A stretch of DNA of 64,000 bases from Edolisoma coerulescens (Eukaryota > Chordata > Aves > Passeriformes > Campephagidae), in assembly GCA_013397115.1 (NCBI GenBank), contig VWZW01002569.1:2095913-2159912 (forward strand). The letters run 5' to 3'. A model generated the notes under the pieces. The model was not told the origin of the DNA and did not search any database. It saw nothing but the letters and a program-made list of their open reading frames with translations. The position numbers and the translations under genes are program-made. Positions 25,301-37,640 of this stretch are shown piece by piece (positions within the stretch are counted from its first letter, which is position 1; every line of letters begins with the position of its first letter).

Positions 25301-26775
25301 GTGTAAACCCCTAGTGAGTTGTCTGTAATCAGCCAGCAGGCCTTCAGGGCAAGAGAATTAATGTATTTTAATATTTTAGGTTATCTTCCATATGGCATAA
25401 TGCTATACCCCATCTGTATGTGTGAGTGTGCAAACAAATGTAGGAGGTTTTTTTCCAGAAATAATTTTCCCTTGGTGGAAGCTCACCTGCATTCTAATGT
25501 ATTTTATCATCTACTCCTTCAAACAAACAAAACTTGGAAGAGTGTGAGTCTACAAACAGCCTTAATGTCTGTAGAGCTGAATTAGATTATTTCAGTTTTT
25601 CTCTTTAGAGTGTTGAAATACCTGTTCTATTCTATTTTAAAGGACTGAACCATTTAAAAAACAAGGTATCTTTGAAAGAGACTTCTTTGTGGAACCTATC
25701 ACTGAATCACAAAATAGCATGTTCAAGGCTTCATATAATCATTGTCATATAAGTGTTTTGGAAAAGTTTACCTCTTGTGGACACACTGGCACTGCAGCCC
25801 TTGGCCACGGGGTCTCTAATTGACTTGATGTGCTCAGAAACACAGCTCTTACTAAGAGCAGGTAAAGGGTGATGCCGAAAGAGAAAAACACACGCACATT
25901 CATATTTACATAGGCATTTATACTGGTTCCCATGGAGCAGTACAGAGGACTTTTAATAACTCTTCAGAACCATTGTGGGGAGGTAACAAAGGGGAGCAAG
26001 CATCCCTTGCTGAATCCTCATGTCCTGATCAACAGTCAGGATTTCACCTCCTTGGGTGCCCTGGTCTCAGGTTATGCAGACCTGGTGTGCAGTAGGCTCA
26101 GCAGCAGGGGTGTCGGTGACAGCTCCGCCAGGGGACCACACAGCTTTCCCATACTTGGCTGCATCAGGTTGAGTGAATCTCCTGTCAGAAACTCAAAGGA
26201 AGTAATTTTGGCATCAGCATTAGATAATGTCCACTAATCAAAAATGTAGGTTGCTAATGATTTAAATTCAGGCTTACTTCATGAGCTGTACAAACTAGGA
26301 CAGCAGCACCCTGCATTTATGCCTGCAGTAAAATATTTTTGAAAGACAGGCTTTTAAAGTTAAAGGAGAGGCTGCAATACTATCAGCACTACCATAGATT
26401 CAGCAAGAGAGACTGCAGCCTGATGATCACACATCAGCTGTCATGTGCCTTTGTAACAGAGGTATTATTTACTACTTCAAGAAAAAATAAACAGTGCTAC
26501 TTGTTTGATCTGTGTCTCAGAGAACAAACAAACTGCAGAGACTTAAAGAGTGGCATTGTTAACTAGCCTGGTTGGATAAATTCTTTTATGAAAAAAGAAA
26601 GAAACTTTAAAAACAAGTTACATAATAGACCACCTTTTGTAGCATATTTTCTTCTGAGTCCTGAAATTTTTAATACATTAATGATTTTGCAACAAACTCA
26701 TTGAAGCATTGGTGCTGTGAACAGGAGGGTGGAATTCACAGAAGAAAACTCCCTTTCCAGAGACATACTGTCCAG
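22323..26775. other. Unique DNA, no gene seen
   Basis: Contains a T15 run at 24644-24658 and a GC-richer patch at 23360-23860 with overlapping short frames on both strands and no recognisable domain. No RNA gene or mobile element recognised. Confidence 0.45.
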
Positions 26776-26858
26776 GTAAGTATATGAATTTTCTTGATCA
26801 CAATTGTGAAAAAAATGTATTTTAAAAATATTTCCTTCTTCCTTTTGGTTTTTTGCAG
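26776..26858 (+). other. Possible 83-bp intron (donor and acceptor pair)
   Basis: CAG|GTAAGTAT at 26773-26783 is a perfect U1 donor. At 26831-26858 a pyrimidine-rich tract runs into TTTTTTGCAG, a strong acceptor. The spacing of 83 bp is at the low end for bird introns. No coding sequence flanks it, so if used it would belong to a non-coding transcript. Splice-like pairs do arise by chance in AT-rich DNA. Confidence 0.2.
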
Positions 26859-28327
26859 TTTTTGTTTCTTTGGGTTTTTTTTAAATTTTGTTTGTTTGTT
26901 TGTACTTTTTTTGGTAATCATGTGGGAAAACACATCTTGCAGGAGTACTGGCAATGGAAGAAATTGGTTTCACAGATGCAGGTGTACTGTCAGGAAAACA
27001 GACACTGTGAAGGGCTTCCATGGAATCCTGTTAGCAGCACATGGCATGACAAGCATTTTTGTGCGCTCTGGTGCAGCCATGCACCATTTTTCAGGGTGTC
27101 CCATGGTGGTACAGCCTGTACTGCCTCTGCTCCTGCTCTGTGTGAGGAGTTACCTTCAGCCCAGAGATGAAAGTCATCCACAGCCACAGATTTTGCAGAG
27201 TTGGAGGCCAAAGAGTTTGGTGACAAAGTGGGAAGCAAGTAAAAGCCAGCATGTGGTTGCAGAACAGGAGGTATTTGAATCAGAAGAGAAGAGAATTTTT
27301 ACAGAATTTTGGGGGAGAAGTCAGAGGAACTTAACATACCAAATGGTTGTGCACTCTCACCTAATCACACACCTACACCATCCCTACTCATGTTGATTTA
27401 GGCCATGTCCTTGGCATTCCTCAAAGCCTAGAACCAGTCTTTCACCCCATTGCTACATATTTTTGCATAGATCTCCTTGAAGTAATTTTTCAAAGTCCTC
27501 ATTTTGGTTTGTTGCCTAATGACATGGTCTGTGTGTTCATGTTATTCATTCATATATGTCTGTTTCATACAATTCCCAATCATTTCTTCTTAATCTCACC
27601 TCTATTTTTAATGACCAAGTACAACAGTCATGCTAACTTCTTTCACAACCAAAATAAGTTAACAAAAATAAGCTAAGAGAAGTGTGGATTATTTTTACCA
27701 CATTTTTTTCCCAACTAAACTAATGTCGCTGGCTTCTTTCTGACATATCTCATCATTTATACTTCTCTAGTTTTTGCTGATTTTCTACATCTAAGAAAAA
27801 GTGAAACAGAGGGAAAGAAACAATAAAGCAAGTGTAATGGCACAAAAATATAATTCGAATCCATAGTGCATGGCAAGTTCATGCTAGAATCAAAATTATC
27901 AGTTACATTTGCAGTTTCCTCAAAGCAGCTCCCAACCCACTGTTCCATTTACATTTGATAAGTTTTTAAGTGTACAAACTATTAAAAAAGAGAGTTCCTC
28001 ACAAAAACTAATGATGCAGATCACAGTTTTTTTCATTAACTTTTTCCCAGCTTGACACTGACAGTTTTAGCTGGGTTGGTTTTTGTTTTGACTTGAAAAC
28101 TTGCCTTTAATTTTGCCTATTTCTTGGACTAGAAATGTTGAGATCTTTTTCAGATAAACAGGTTTAATTCTGGGAGTTGATGATCATCCTTTCCATATTG
28201 ATACAAAGCACTCTGAGACAGCTCTGTCTTAGAGCATGCACATTCACCTCAGTGTGAGTTTTCCTTTGAACATATAATTAATTAGATATAATTAAACAGC
28301 AATTCTAATACAATCTTTCATAAGAAA
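26859..28327. other. Unique DNA with longest open frame, not called as gene
   Basis: A 200-codon plus-strand frame spans 26794-27396. Its first 45 residues are phenylalanine-rich translation of T-rich DNA, and the rest matches no family I know. No Kozak-like start and no downstream polyadenylation context single it out. Confidence 0.5.
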
Positions 28328-28388
28328 TGCATGTGCATATGCATATACATATATCTATACACACACACATACACACACACACACATGT
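28328..28388. repeat. Alternating purine-pyrimidine tract with (AC)n
   Basis: GCATAT/ACATAT units pass into an AC dinucleotide run at about 28359-28386. Such tracts can adopt Z-DNA. Confidence 0.9.
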
Positions 28389-31300
28389 ATCTTTTTGTCT
28401 CTAACTGCACTGCCTTCAGACTTTCACTTCCATTGATCCAGGGGTCAATGGGTAAAAGAATATCATCTATCTATTTCTCTTTAAAGAGACTTTGAACATA
28501 TCATAGGCTTGAAAATATACAATGTCAAATAATTGATGATGAATATGTATATTTGGAACTGAAAAACAAAGTGATTTGCATGGGGATTCTAAAGTAAACT
28601 GAGGTTAAAATTAGAAAGTGATCCAAAAAGTAAAACTGATCAATCTGCTACTAAATACTAAGGGTTTCCTCTGCAGTGTATATTAATTGGTATTCATTTA
28701 TTTGTATTCACAACTTCGCTACAGGGTGTATACTTTATTTTTAGAGAAATTGAGGCAGTCAAAGGAGAGACGTTCACGAGATTTAACCCTGAAAAAAAAG
28801 AAGAAAGCAATACTCAAACACAGATTCTAGTTCAAGAGTTCCTGGCATGACCACCATAGTATCTAGGTCAGTGCAAATGAAATGGAGCAGTCCTGTCGGA
28901 ACACAAAAGCAGAAGGAGAACTGCTACCTGCACAGACTGCTGGTTCCATAGGAGAAATATACCTCTCTTTCCACTGCCAGCTGAAAGAGTATGAAACAAG
29001 GATGGCACTGATTTGTCTGGCTCTCTTTTTAGTGTAGTTTTTGCCTGCCTTCTACACAAATCCCATATTATCTCATTTTTCTAAACGTAAAAGGAAGGAC
29101 AGCTACACTTGCTGTTATGTTTAAAATTTTTGCATCATGTTTCATTGGCACCAACACCTACTTGTTCAGTGGCCTGAAGTAAGGTGGGCCTGGGTGGGAT
29201 TTTCAAGAACATGAGGGCTATATTTTATAAAGTTCTTTAGAAATCTGAAGATATAAACAAGCACACAGTTCATTGAATGACGCATATCTTGCCAGTTCAG
29301 GTACTTATCAAGATCATCCAAGGCAACTAATTTTCATGTTTTAGGAGCTAAGTGCTAGAAATGGTTAAACACTTTAGGGGAAATGGTTTTCCATTTGCAA
29401 AGGCATTTTTTCTCAGATTCAAAGCATTTCACAGAGATGTGGCAAAGTGTATGACATTTCCTACAATTGAAAGTCAAACTAAATTGCATTGAACTTATCT
29501 CATTAAAGTAGACATGATTTCATACAAATAAAGGGAAAAGTATAACTTTACTGTTTTCTTATATTTCCTTTTGAAAATTTATTACATATTCAATAACATA
29601 AAAAGCTAAACAACAAACATAATTATGTTACAATATTAACAAACAACCTTGAATTCAACAAAATTGAATATGTTGGTGCTTCCAAACTGCAATTTTAGTT
29701 CTAGGAGAAATTTTGAATCTGTGTTTTGATTTGATATAGTAAATAAACTTCAGGGTTTTCTAAGCAAAGAGAATTTTTATTTTTTTAAGCAGTTCTAATC
29801 AGATCTCTGAAAATCTGGCTCTTAGAGCTGGCTTAACTCTGTTGGCTTTCATGCTCTTTGTAATATTCCTAGTGACTTCAAAGGAATCAATTAGCTTAAT
29901 GCTAAGGATTTTTAAAAATCTCATTCTCTTTCTGTTCACAATCTGTATAATGGGGAAGTGATTAGAATATCTACGCTACAGAGGTATTCTGAAGTTTTAA
30001 TTAAGTTCTAGAAATTAATTCAGGATCCTGAGATGGGAGAAATGGAAAGAAATAACATCCTCATGAGCTCTGGAGCCTCTGGTTGCGGACTGAAGCTGTA
30101 GCCACTTTTACCACTTGAAAATAGGGAACTTTTAACTCCTAACAGTATGATTGGGAGTTAAATGTCTCTCTCTAAGTTATGAAATGATGAAAATCTTTGT
30201 GTATTTAGAAAATTCTTTGCTCATGTTTTGTAATGAGATGTCCAGTAGTCTCAGTCTTCAGTCTTTAATATTATACCTCGCTATGATTCTTTTTGTCAGC
30301 CACTTGTAGATGTTCCTCTGACTGCTCAGTCTTCTTTCCATCTCATCAGAATTCCTCATTTCAATAACAACACAGGCATTTTTATGACAGTTTTTTTTTC
30401 ATCATTTCCTGATGCCTTAATACTATTTCTGTCTGAGCATGGTCAAGACTGACATCTGTATAAGTCTAGTGTGCATTCTGATACACTTGTCTTTAGAAGA
30501 AAAAATATTTAAATGTTTCCCTTTCCCACTATGAAATGTCAGCCTCTTTAAAATCTCTTGAGTGCAAAAGCCCTGTGTGATTGGAGATTGTGGGAGAATA
30601 GCTGTCTCTCCTTTGCTGATCCTTCTGAGACACTAGAGATGGCACACATCCTCCTGCTTTTGTGAGGACATGACCTCCATATAATCCCCACAAGGCAAAG
30701 GCAGATCAAAACTGCTGCATCTATCTCTCTTGGCAGGTTCCCTCAGAAGTGGGCATTCAGGAAACCCCACAATGAGGGGGGAGTTCTGTGAACTGCTGCA
30801 GAGGTGAGGGAGAGTGATGATCCACAGACACAGCACTCAGTCAGCAAGTTTTCAGTCAGAGTCAACATGTGACAGTTGTCACCCTGCTGCACAGGTAAAT
30901 TAAATGAGGTGGGCTGTATCTACAAACTGAAAGCGTGTACCTACATGATGCACAGAGAAATACCTGCACAGCCATCCTAGACAGGTTTGGAAAGTTTCTA
31001 GACAACCTGGTCCACTACATGTAATACACAAGGCCAGACAACTCATATTTTCCTTTCCAGTGGATTTTGTTACTCACTCTGCTTCCACCCTGAGCCTGTC
31101 ACTGAAACTATCCTTTCTGATTGAAGATATTTCTGTAACTGCCCTCACCTCAGAGCTCAGCTGTGGGTTTTTTGCCGCTGGGCACATTTCCTTGCTTGAT
31201 GGTAAAGTACCTATCACAAATAGTATCTCAGAAACCACTGTCCCTTACAGCATCCCTTGTCCCTACTTCACAAAATACCTCTAATCATAACCTTTTACTG

Positions 31301-32640
31301 GCAGATGGGGCCAGTGGGCCTTAGCAGCGGGAGCACGGGCAGGACCCAGGGGCAGGATGTGACAGGCAAGGCTAACACATAGCTGCACCAGTGCCACAAA
31401 ACAGAGGGGTGTGGGCCACGTCATCAGGTGTTAATGGGTTATGAAGGGGTCATAACTTCTGGTTAAAACCCTCCCTTGCTTCTTGAGTTAATCTACATCT
31501 CTAGTATTTTTCTGATCAAGTGGTTTAGAAAACCAGTCTGCTTTAAATGGATTGCATTGGTCTGGGTGGGAAGTGCAAGGCATAGTATCACAAAAATACA
31601 GTGAAGCTTTGAACTTTAAAATAAATGTTGGCCACTTAGATTGTCCAAAGCCTAGCAGTTTTGTATCCATAAAATACACTGTGAGAATTAAAGGAGAAAA
31701 AAAAAAGTAGCAATTATTTTAGTTGTATTCTGAATAAATGGCATCTAAAATATTTAAATTTAGAAGTGGAAAATTAGACAAATGTCATCCAGAGGACGAT
31801 TTTCATATTGTTCTTCCAGAGTATTTAGCTCCTGTGAAAACAAAACAGTATTGTTAAAATCAGAAGAATGGGTACTATGTTAGAAATGCAACAACAACAA
31901 CTGTAAAATCTCAAGTTTTTCATGCTTCTGAGTACAAAATGCCTACTGTGACTGGCATTCCCATATTATTGTTTTCATTTTTCCTAAACTGCTGTATCAC
32001 AATTTTACGCACAAAGTGGCTGCATTGGGGAAACAGATAAAATAGTCTCTACTCATAATGCTTCTGCAGTGTTGGTTGGTTTATAGCCATAAACTGTTGT
32101 GGTTTATGATTCACCAAGGTGAAATTACGCAACAAATATCAGATCCCTCCATGGCTCATGCGTTTTTCTTACAAAATGAGACCTTTTCATGATTCAGGAA
32201 CTCTGCCTATGCAATGTAAATAGACACTAAGATGAAGCAACAAGTTTCTTTGTGCTCTATTTCATTGCTGTGATATCAGACATGACTTCAGCACTGCAGA
32301 GTCTTTACTCTGCAGGCACCTCTCTTTCTTTTTTGCCTGACACTTAGTTACTATCTCCAGAATGGGGAAGAAAAAAATAAAATTTTCAGCCTAAACAATT
32401 TAAACGAAAGCAACTATTCAGAATGTAAAGAGTGGATCTCCTGATTGTGCAATGTAACTGGGAAAACTTTAAACTTTGTCCTGTCTGTTCCCTCCCTTCT
32501 TTCTTTCCCCAACAATCTCCCAACCAAACATTTATGGTTATTCAGTTGACAGCCAATAAATAGCAAAGTGTTTGGGGGAAATCTGTAGTTTTTTTGGAAA
32601 GAAACCTATAAAAGAAAGAGACGCAGGGAGAAAGAGGAGA
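28389..32640. other. Unique AT-rich DNA, no gene seen
   Basis: About 4.2 kb without a supported exon or mobile element. A small perfect palindrome with 7-bp arms (GTTATGA / TCATAAC, 5-base loop) lies at 31438-31456. Confidence 0.5.
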
Positions 32641-32649
32641 GAGAGCGTA

Positions 32650-33120
32650 ATCTGTACACCATCTGTTGCCTAGTGCAATTCATGCTGACACAGGGCTTTT
32701 TGACATTTTATACCTCGAATGCAAGCACATAGATCATTTCTACCTTGTACTTTTCCCGTCTCATTATCGGAATTTATTCCCTTGCTTTGTTGTTGGTGGA
32801 GTCCCTATTCTAATTGTTTCTTACATGTGCTGTAAATCTGTCCTCCAATCAGTAAAGCCCTGGAACATGAAACTGAGACCTAGCAATTTCCTTTGCTTAC
32901 CAGTGCATCTGCTGGAGCGTAGTGTTGAAATAAAATGAAACATGTTTGCACTCTTTTTCTATCATACCGTAATGCGCCTTTCATTTCGCTCAAGGAATTT
33001 TTAATATTCAAGCCATACCCTGTGCATGAAGTCATTTCCCTTCGATATAATTGTAATGGTAATATGCATGGCCTAACTGGCAGTGGCACAGCTGGCTGCT
33101 TGCCACAGCTGAGCCTCTGA
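32650..33120. promoter_or_regulatory. Candidate conserved regulatory element
   Basis: This block lacks simple repeats, keeps scattered CpGs in an AT-rich setting (for example at ACCGTAATGCGCC near 32968) and has dense AT-rich factor-like words such as GATATAATTG and AATATGCATGG. Overlapping short frames on both strands are consistent with stop-poor non-coding DNA rather than an exon. This is judgement by appearance only. Confidence 0.3.
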
Positions 33121-34875
33121 CTCAAAGACTTTAATTCTGTCATGCCTCATCTGGTTTTATGTACTCTTTTGTAGTTAGTTCACAAATTTATTCTAGGGTA
33201 TCCATTGAGATGGGCAGGCCATTGACTTTTCTCTAAAGATAGCACACTAAACTAATGAAGGGCTCCAAATATGTGCATTGATAACCTGTGTGCATACTGA
33301 ATAGAAATCAGATTATAAGTCAGTGGGCCTGTGTGGTCAGGACTTATTGACAGATGCTTAGACCCTGATTGTGAAAAGATTTAGTGGCAGTGAATAAAGG
33401 TAAGCATAGGCAAAAGTCTTGCCTCGTCGCTGCCTGCAGGATCTGCTGCCACAAGTACCAAGTGGCACAGGGTCTGCACAAGCTGCATTAGCAGGTTGTT
33501 ACCCCACAGGACCATTTAATGAATTAATAGCTGTGTTTTGTTTTGCAGGTTTTAATTAACTGAGTCTTTCTGCAACATTGTGGTGTGGCTTCAGTCCCAA
33601 GGAACTTTTAAAGTATCTCTTCAGGTTTGTTTTCACTTAAAAGGTCAGAAAAAAGTTCTTCAACCTAAACTACCATGTCCTGATGGTTTATGCACCTACC
33701 ATACCTCTTTCCCTGCATCTATCACTGGGCCCAAAATGCATGCCCTCAAAGCAAGGTTCTGTGTTTATCTTTCCGATTTCATCCCTTTCTGCTTTCACTA
33801 AGGCCTTCCATCTTTATTCTTCTAACTCCCCTAAAAAAGTGATTATTTCAAGAAGCCAGAATGTCTGACCCCTGCTTCTAATTACCCACTAGAAATATAC
33901 TTCAAATGATGGTTACCATCTTCATCCATCCTCACCTCTCTGAGTCTGCTGTTTGTCTCCTCTCTATTTGTCCATAATAACTTAGAAAGTTTGCTTTTGT
34001 CTATAAAGCTCAATGCGCATCTACTGAGTTACAAGAGCAATAAAGTGTTGTTTACCAGGTTTATGGATCACTCACTTTCAGTCTATCGTTCAAATGTGAG
34101 CCCCCTCTGAAAGTTAAAAGCTGTTGGTGTGAATCGATCAGGACTTCATTTTATGCTAGCTGAAATCAATGACCAAGCCTGTTTCTTACTGTGGAAGAAA
34201 GGTCTTACTAGCTGCACACACTGCAGATTTTGTTCATTTGATGGTCAAGCCATAATGCTGAAAAAATGTTATTTGAACAAAAGATTTCATTCAACCTGAG
34301 ATAAAATTTTTTTTAGTCGTGCATTAATTATAACTATTCTAAAATGATGAAGTGAAATTCAAATGCTTCAAATGATTCAAAATGGAAAAAATTATTACTA
34401 TAGAGAAAATAGAAAGAGTTCGGTCTTCTTTTAAATTCACTTTATTTTTCTTACCTTTTGAGAAAAAAAATATTGTACCAGATCCTTTTAGAGGATTGAG
34501 GAAGTAAAGAAAATACTGTAAAGCAAATGAGTTCTGTCAACCTCACATTTGCTACCACTCTCAAATAGTGACTCAGCCAACCTGCTGTATAGATCACCTC
34601 TGATTTGTATTTTGGGATGCAGGAGTAAATAAGCAGATATAAGGGAATGTTGGCACCTTGGCAAGTGTTGTCCTGATAAGAAGCCAAACATAGACATAGT
34701 CTACATGTAAACCAAAGTTCACAGATATCATTGTTCTAGGAAAAGAGCATCTCAGCCCTTTCAAGAACATATTCTGCTGTTCTCTTTTGAAGACTGCTTT
34801 GGGAATAGCAACTACCACAAACAAGCAAAAGGGTTTCCAATTTGAAATCTAGGAGCTGAATATGGCAGACCTAAG
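33121..34875. other. Unique DNA, no gene seen
   Basis: No gene, RNA or mobile element recognised. A TTAATTA-type homeodomain site occurs near 34323-34329. Confidence 0.5.
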
Positions 34876-35234
34876 AAGAAAAGACTGAGGAGAGACTTCA
34901 TTGCAGTCTACAACTTTCTCATGAGGGGAAGAGGAGGAGCAGGCACTGATCTCTTCTCTCTGGTGACCAGTGACAGGACCCAAGGGAATGGCTTGAAGCT
35001 GTGTCAGGGAAGGTTTAGGTTGGGTGTTAGGAAAATGTTCTTCACCCAGAGGGTGGCTGGGCCCTGGAACAGGCTCCCCAGGGAAGTGGTCACAGCACCA
35101 GCCTGACAGAGTTCAAATCTGTGTGTGTTTGGGTACATGGTGTGATTCTTGGGGCTGTCCTGTTCAGGGCCTGGAGTTGGACTTGGTGATCCTTTTGGAT
35201 CCCTTCCAACTCAGGATATACTATGATTCTGTGA
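34876..35234 (+). mobile_element. CR1 LINE fragment, plus strand, second subfamily
   Basis: About 360 bp hold the end of CR1 ORF2 and a short 3' UTR, finishing at CTATGATTCTGTGA (35221-35234), a diverged CR1 octamer tail. The 3' UTR (GTTGGACTTGGTGATCC then TTCCAACTCAGGATA) differs from that of the copies at 8082 and 10210, so a different CR1 subfamily is represented. Strongly 5'-truncated. Confidence 0.92.
34921..35106 (+). pseudogene. CR1 ORF2 C-terminal fragment, still open
   Basis: A 61-codon frame encodes the very end of CR1 ORF2. The recognisable stretch is SDRTQGNGLKL, then GRFRLGVRKMFFTQRV and WNRLPREVV, the usual last 40 residues of the family. No catalytic motif is present since everything upstream was lost by 5' truncation, and the ATG is an internal methionine. 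No function is expected. Confidence 0.88.
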
Positions 35235-36433
35235 AAACTCACAATTTAAAGGCCTAAATTCTCAAAAATTCATGCCAATTTTCATTTTAAGTATTCCTTG
35301 GTTTACATACCCACTGGAAAAAGTCAGACAATTTATTCACATGCTCCAACTATTAAGGATTTAACTATAAGCATTTAGTTTGCAAACTCTTGATTCTCCT
35401 CTCCACTGTGCCATTCTTTTCCCCTTCCTTCATCTCAAAAGAATCTAAGTTTGGAGTGTGTGCCAAGCAACCACTTTCCTAATCTTCCTGATAATCCATG
35501 CAACTGACTGATATAATAATAAGGTACAGAAGTTAATTACATTTGGTGAAAGCGCAACAAAATTCATTGCATCCCACCCCCATCTCTGAAATACTATCCT
35601 GGCCCATGCTGTTCATACATACCCATGTCAAAGGTAGCCTAAGGGAAAAAACCACTTGTGCCTCCAATACATGCTTGTGTTTAGAATTTTCCAGCCCCTG
35701 TTACTCTGTTCACAATTTATTTTCTTCATATCAGCTTTAAATATGAAGTAGGTTCTCAATGTTTACTTAAATTTTTCAGTTTTTAAAAATAGTATTGCAA
35801 GCATATGATTCTCATAAAGCATTTTTTGCAGGGAGAAAAGTAAGCCTAGAGGCAAATCCTGTAACTCTCCAGACTGTAAAGACAGAATGATGACAAATTG
35901 CATAAATATGTGCAAATTGTCCAAATGATGTCATGTAGTCAGGCTTGCAAAAGGCAGGAAGAATACTTGAGTATAAGGTCAGCACAGACTCTATCTTGGA
36001 ATAAAATTGAGCAATTAGATTCAATTTGCTTGAATTTATCACCAAGAAAAATGTTTTGTTTAATCTTAATCTTCGTCTTATTTTTCAAGCATTTTAGAAC
36101 CTACTGTATTACTACATCAGTGAAGGCCCCCAATAAATTCAGGAAAAGCCTGTAGCAGCATGCATTAAGCAGGCTGCCTGTTGGAAAGGATTGGTGAAGC
36201 AGGGCAGCATACTTGTGACCTACCACATGAAACTTCTCTATACAATTTAAATAGAAAATTGGAGACCCTTGTAAAAGTGGGTTGTTTTTTTTTTCTTGAA
36301 ACAAGCAGCACTTGAGATTACTTGGGAAAATTGCATATTGAAACTTTCTGGGGCTAGACAACAGGAGTACGTTCTCTGGGCTCCAACTGGTCTGTAAATG
36401 CTTATACTGAAGTATTTTTGATTTACATTACAC
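35235..36433. other. Unique AT-rich DNA, no gene seen
   Basis: No exon, RNA gene or repeat recognised. Confidence 0.5.
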
Positions 36434-36493
36434 AGGTCTTCATTTCTCTCTTCCTCTTTTTCTCCCTCTCTCCCTCTCCACCCCTCCCCTTTC
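36434..36493. repeat. Polypyrimidine tract
   Basis: About 60 bases almost all C and T on the plus strand (CTCTTCC, CTCCC, CTCCAC). The frame running through it is not a gene. Confidence 0.85.
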
Positions 36494-37479
36494 AGTACCA
36501 AGGTCAACCTTCTCCAATTATTTGTCTGCAAAACATTTTTTTCTTCAAGTTTTCCCATTTACATTACATAGGTCAGTGTCACCTTGGGTCAAGCTGCTTT
36601 AACTTCCACTGCATTATTTTCTCACCTTCCAATGCTTTGCTTCCTCTCTGGTCCCACTCTCCAGCCCCAGCCCTTCCAGGTTTGGCGAGAGCAAATTACT
36701 GTAAAAAGGGGAAAAAAATGGATTGTTTCTGCTTTCCTGACAAACTTCTTCTAGCCACAACCACCGGAACACAGGTCCAGCTGAATGTGCAGGTGTTTTT
36801 GAACTATGGATTGAGCTGCTTGTTGTCCCCTCACAAATACATCTGCTTGTGGTGGGGACAATTCATTATCTCATGTTCAAGTTGAATACTTTGGTGGTGG
36901 GTGTGAATGTCCATATAGACCCTCTCAAACTTACTGATTTCTGAACACTTTGGGGGACCTCAGTAATACTCATTTGACAGATTGTGAAACTGTAGGTTTT
37001 GACAGTAGACCTCTATTCCCAATATCAGCTGGACTTTATTTCCTATCATTAAAAGAAACAAACTTATAGTTACTTATTTTTATAGGTTTAAGAATGAATG
37101 TCCAAAGAGAGAAGGGTGACAAATTAAAAACCCAAAACATTAAAATACATCTGTTGTGGCTCTGCCTGTGTGATACACAGGGTTTGGTATATTAACAGTA
37201 GTGCCTGCTGCATTGGAGAGGTCAAAGAGATTTGTTGTAAATATATAACATGCACTTGACTCTATCTCAGGATCAGAGTGCCTGCACACTTGTGTGAGCC
37301 GTGACTCATACAAGGAGTCAATGTGAGTAAAGGGTTTGCTTTCTAGCCTGCCTGTTTAGGAAAGAAATTAAGAACAGATGGAACCTGTTACAAAAGAATT
37401 TCTGAAGTACGAGCTTTAGAAATGGTTGTGGTTTTTTTGATTTTTTTTTTTTTTAAGAAAAAGAGAATCTCTTATGATG
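36494..37479. other. Unique DNA, no gene seen
   Basis: Ends in a T-rich run at about 37434-37455. The 155-codon frame from 36418 to 36885 shows no domain. Confidence 0.5.
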
Positions 37480-37640
37480 TTAGTGGGATGATATGTGGTG
37501 TACGGCTAATTTGGCATCATGCAATCCGATCTAACATCGAGTTAACTCTGGAACTGCTGAATGAGCTATTCTCCAAACATGTTTCAGCTGCATATGTTAA
37601 AGCCCCTGTAACTGTTACTTTTAAGAGTGCATTAAAAAGG
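37480..37640. promoter_or_regulatory. Candidate conserved regulatory element
   Basis: About 160 bp of complex sequence with several retained CpGs (GTACGGC near 37500, AATCCGATC near 37525, CATCGAG near 37537). It has a GTTAAC at 37541-37546 and an E-box CAGCTG at 37586-37591. It stands out from the simple-sequence flanks. Judged by eye only. Confidence 0.28.

Noticed and set aside
26794..27396. 200-codon open frame on the plus strand
   Set aside because: The first part is T-rich DNA read as phenylalanine. No domain, signal or family is recognisable and composition is random; at most one or two frames this long are expected by chance in such a window.
31438..31456. Palindrome GTTATGA...TCATAAC
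   Set aside because: A 7-bp stem is expected by chance many times in 64 kb.
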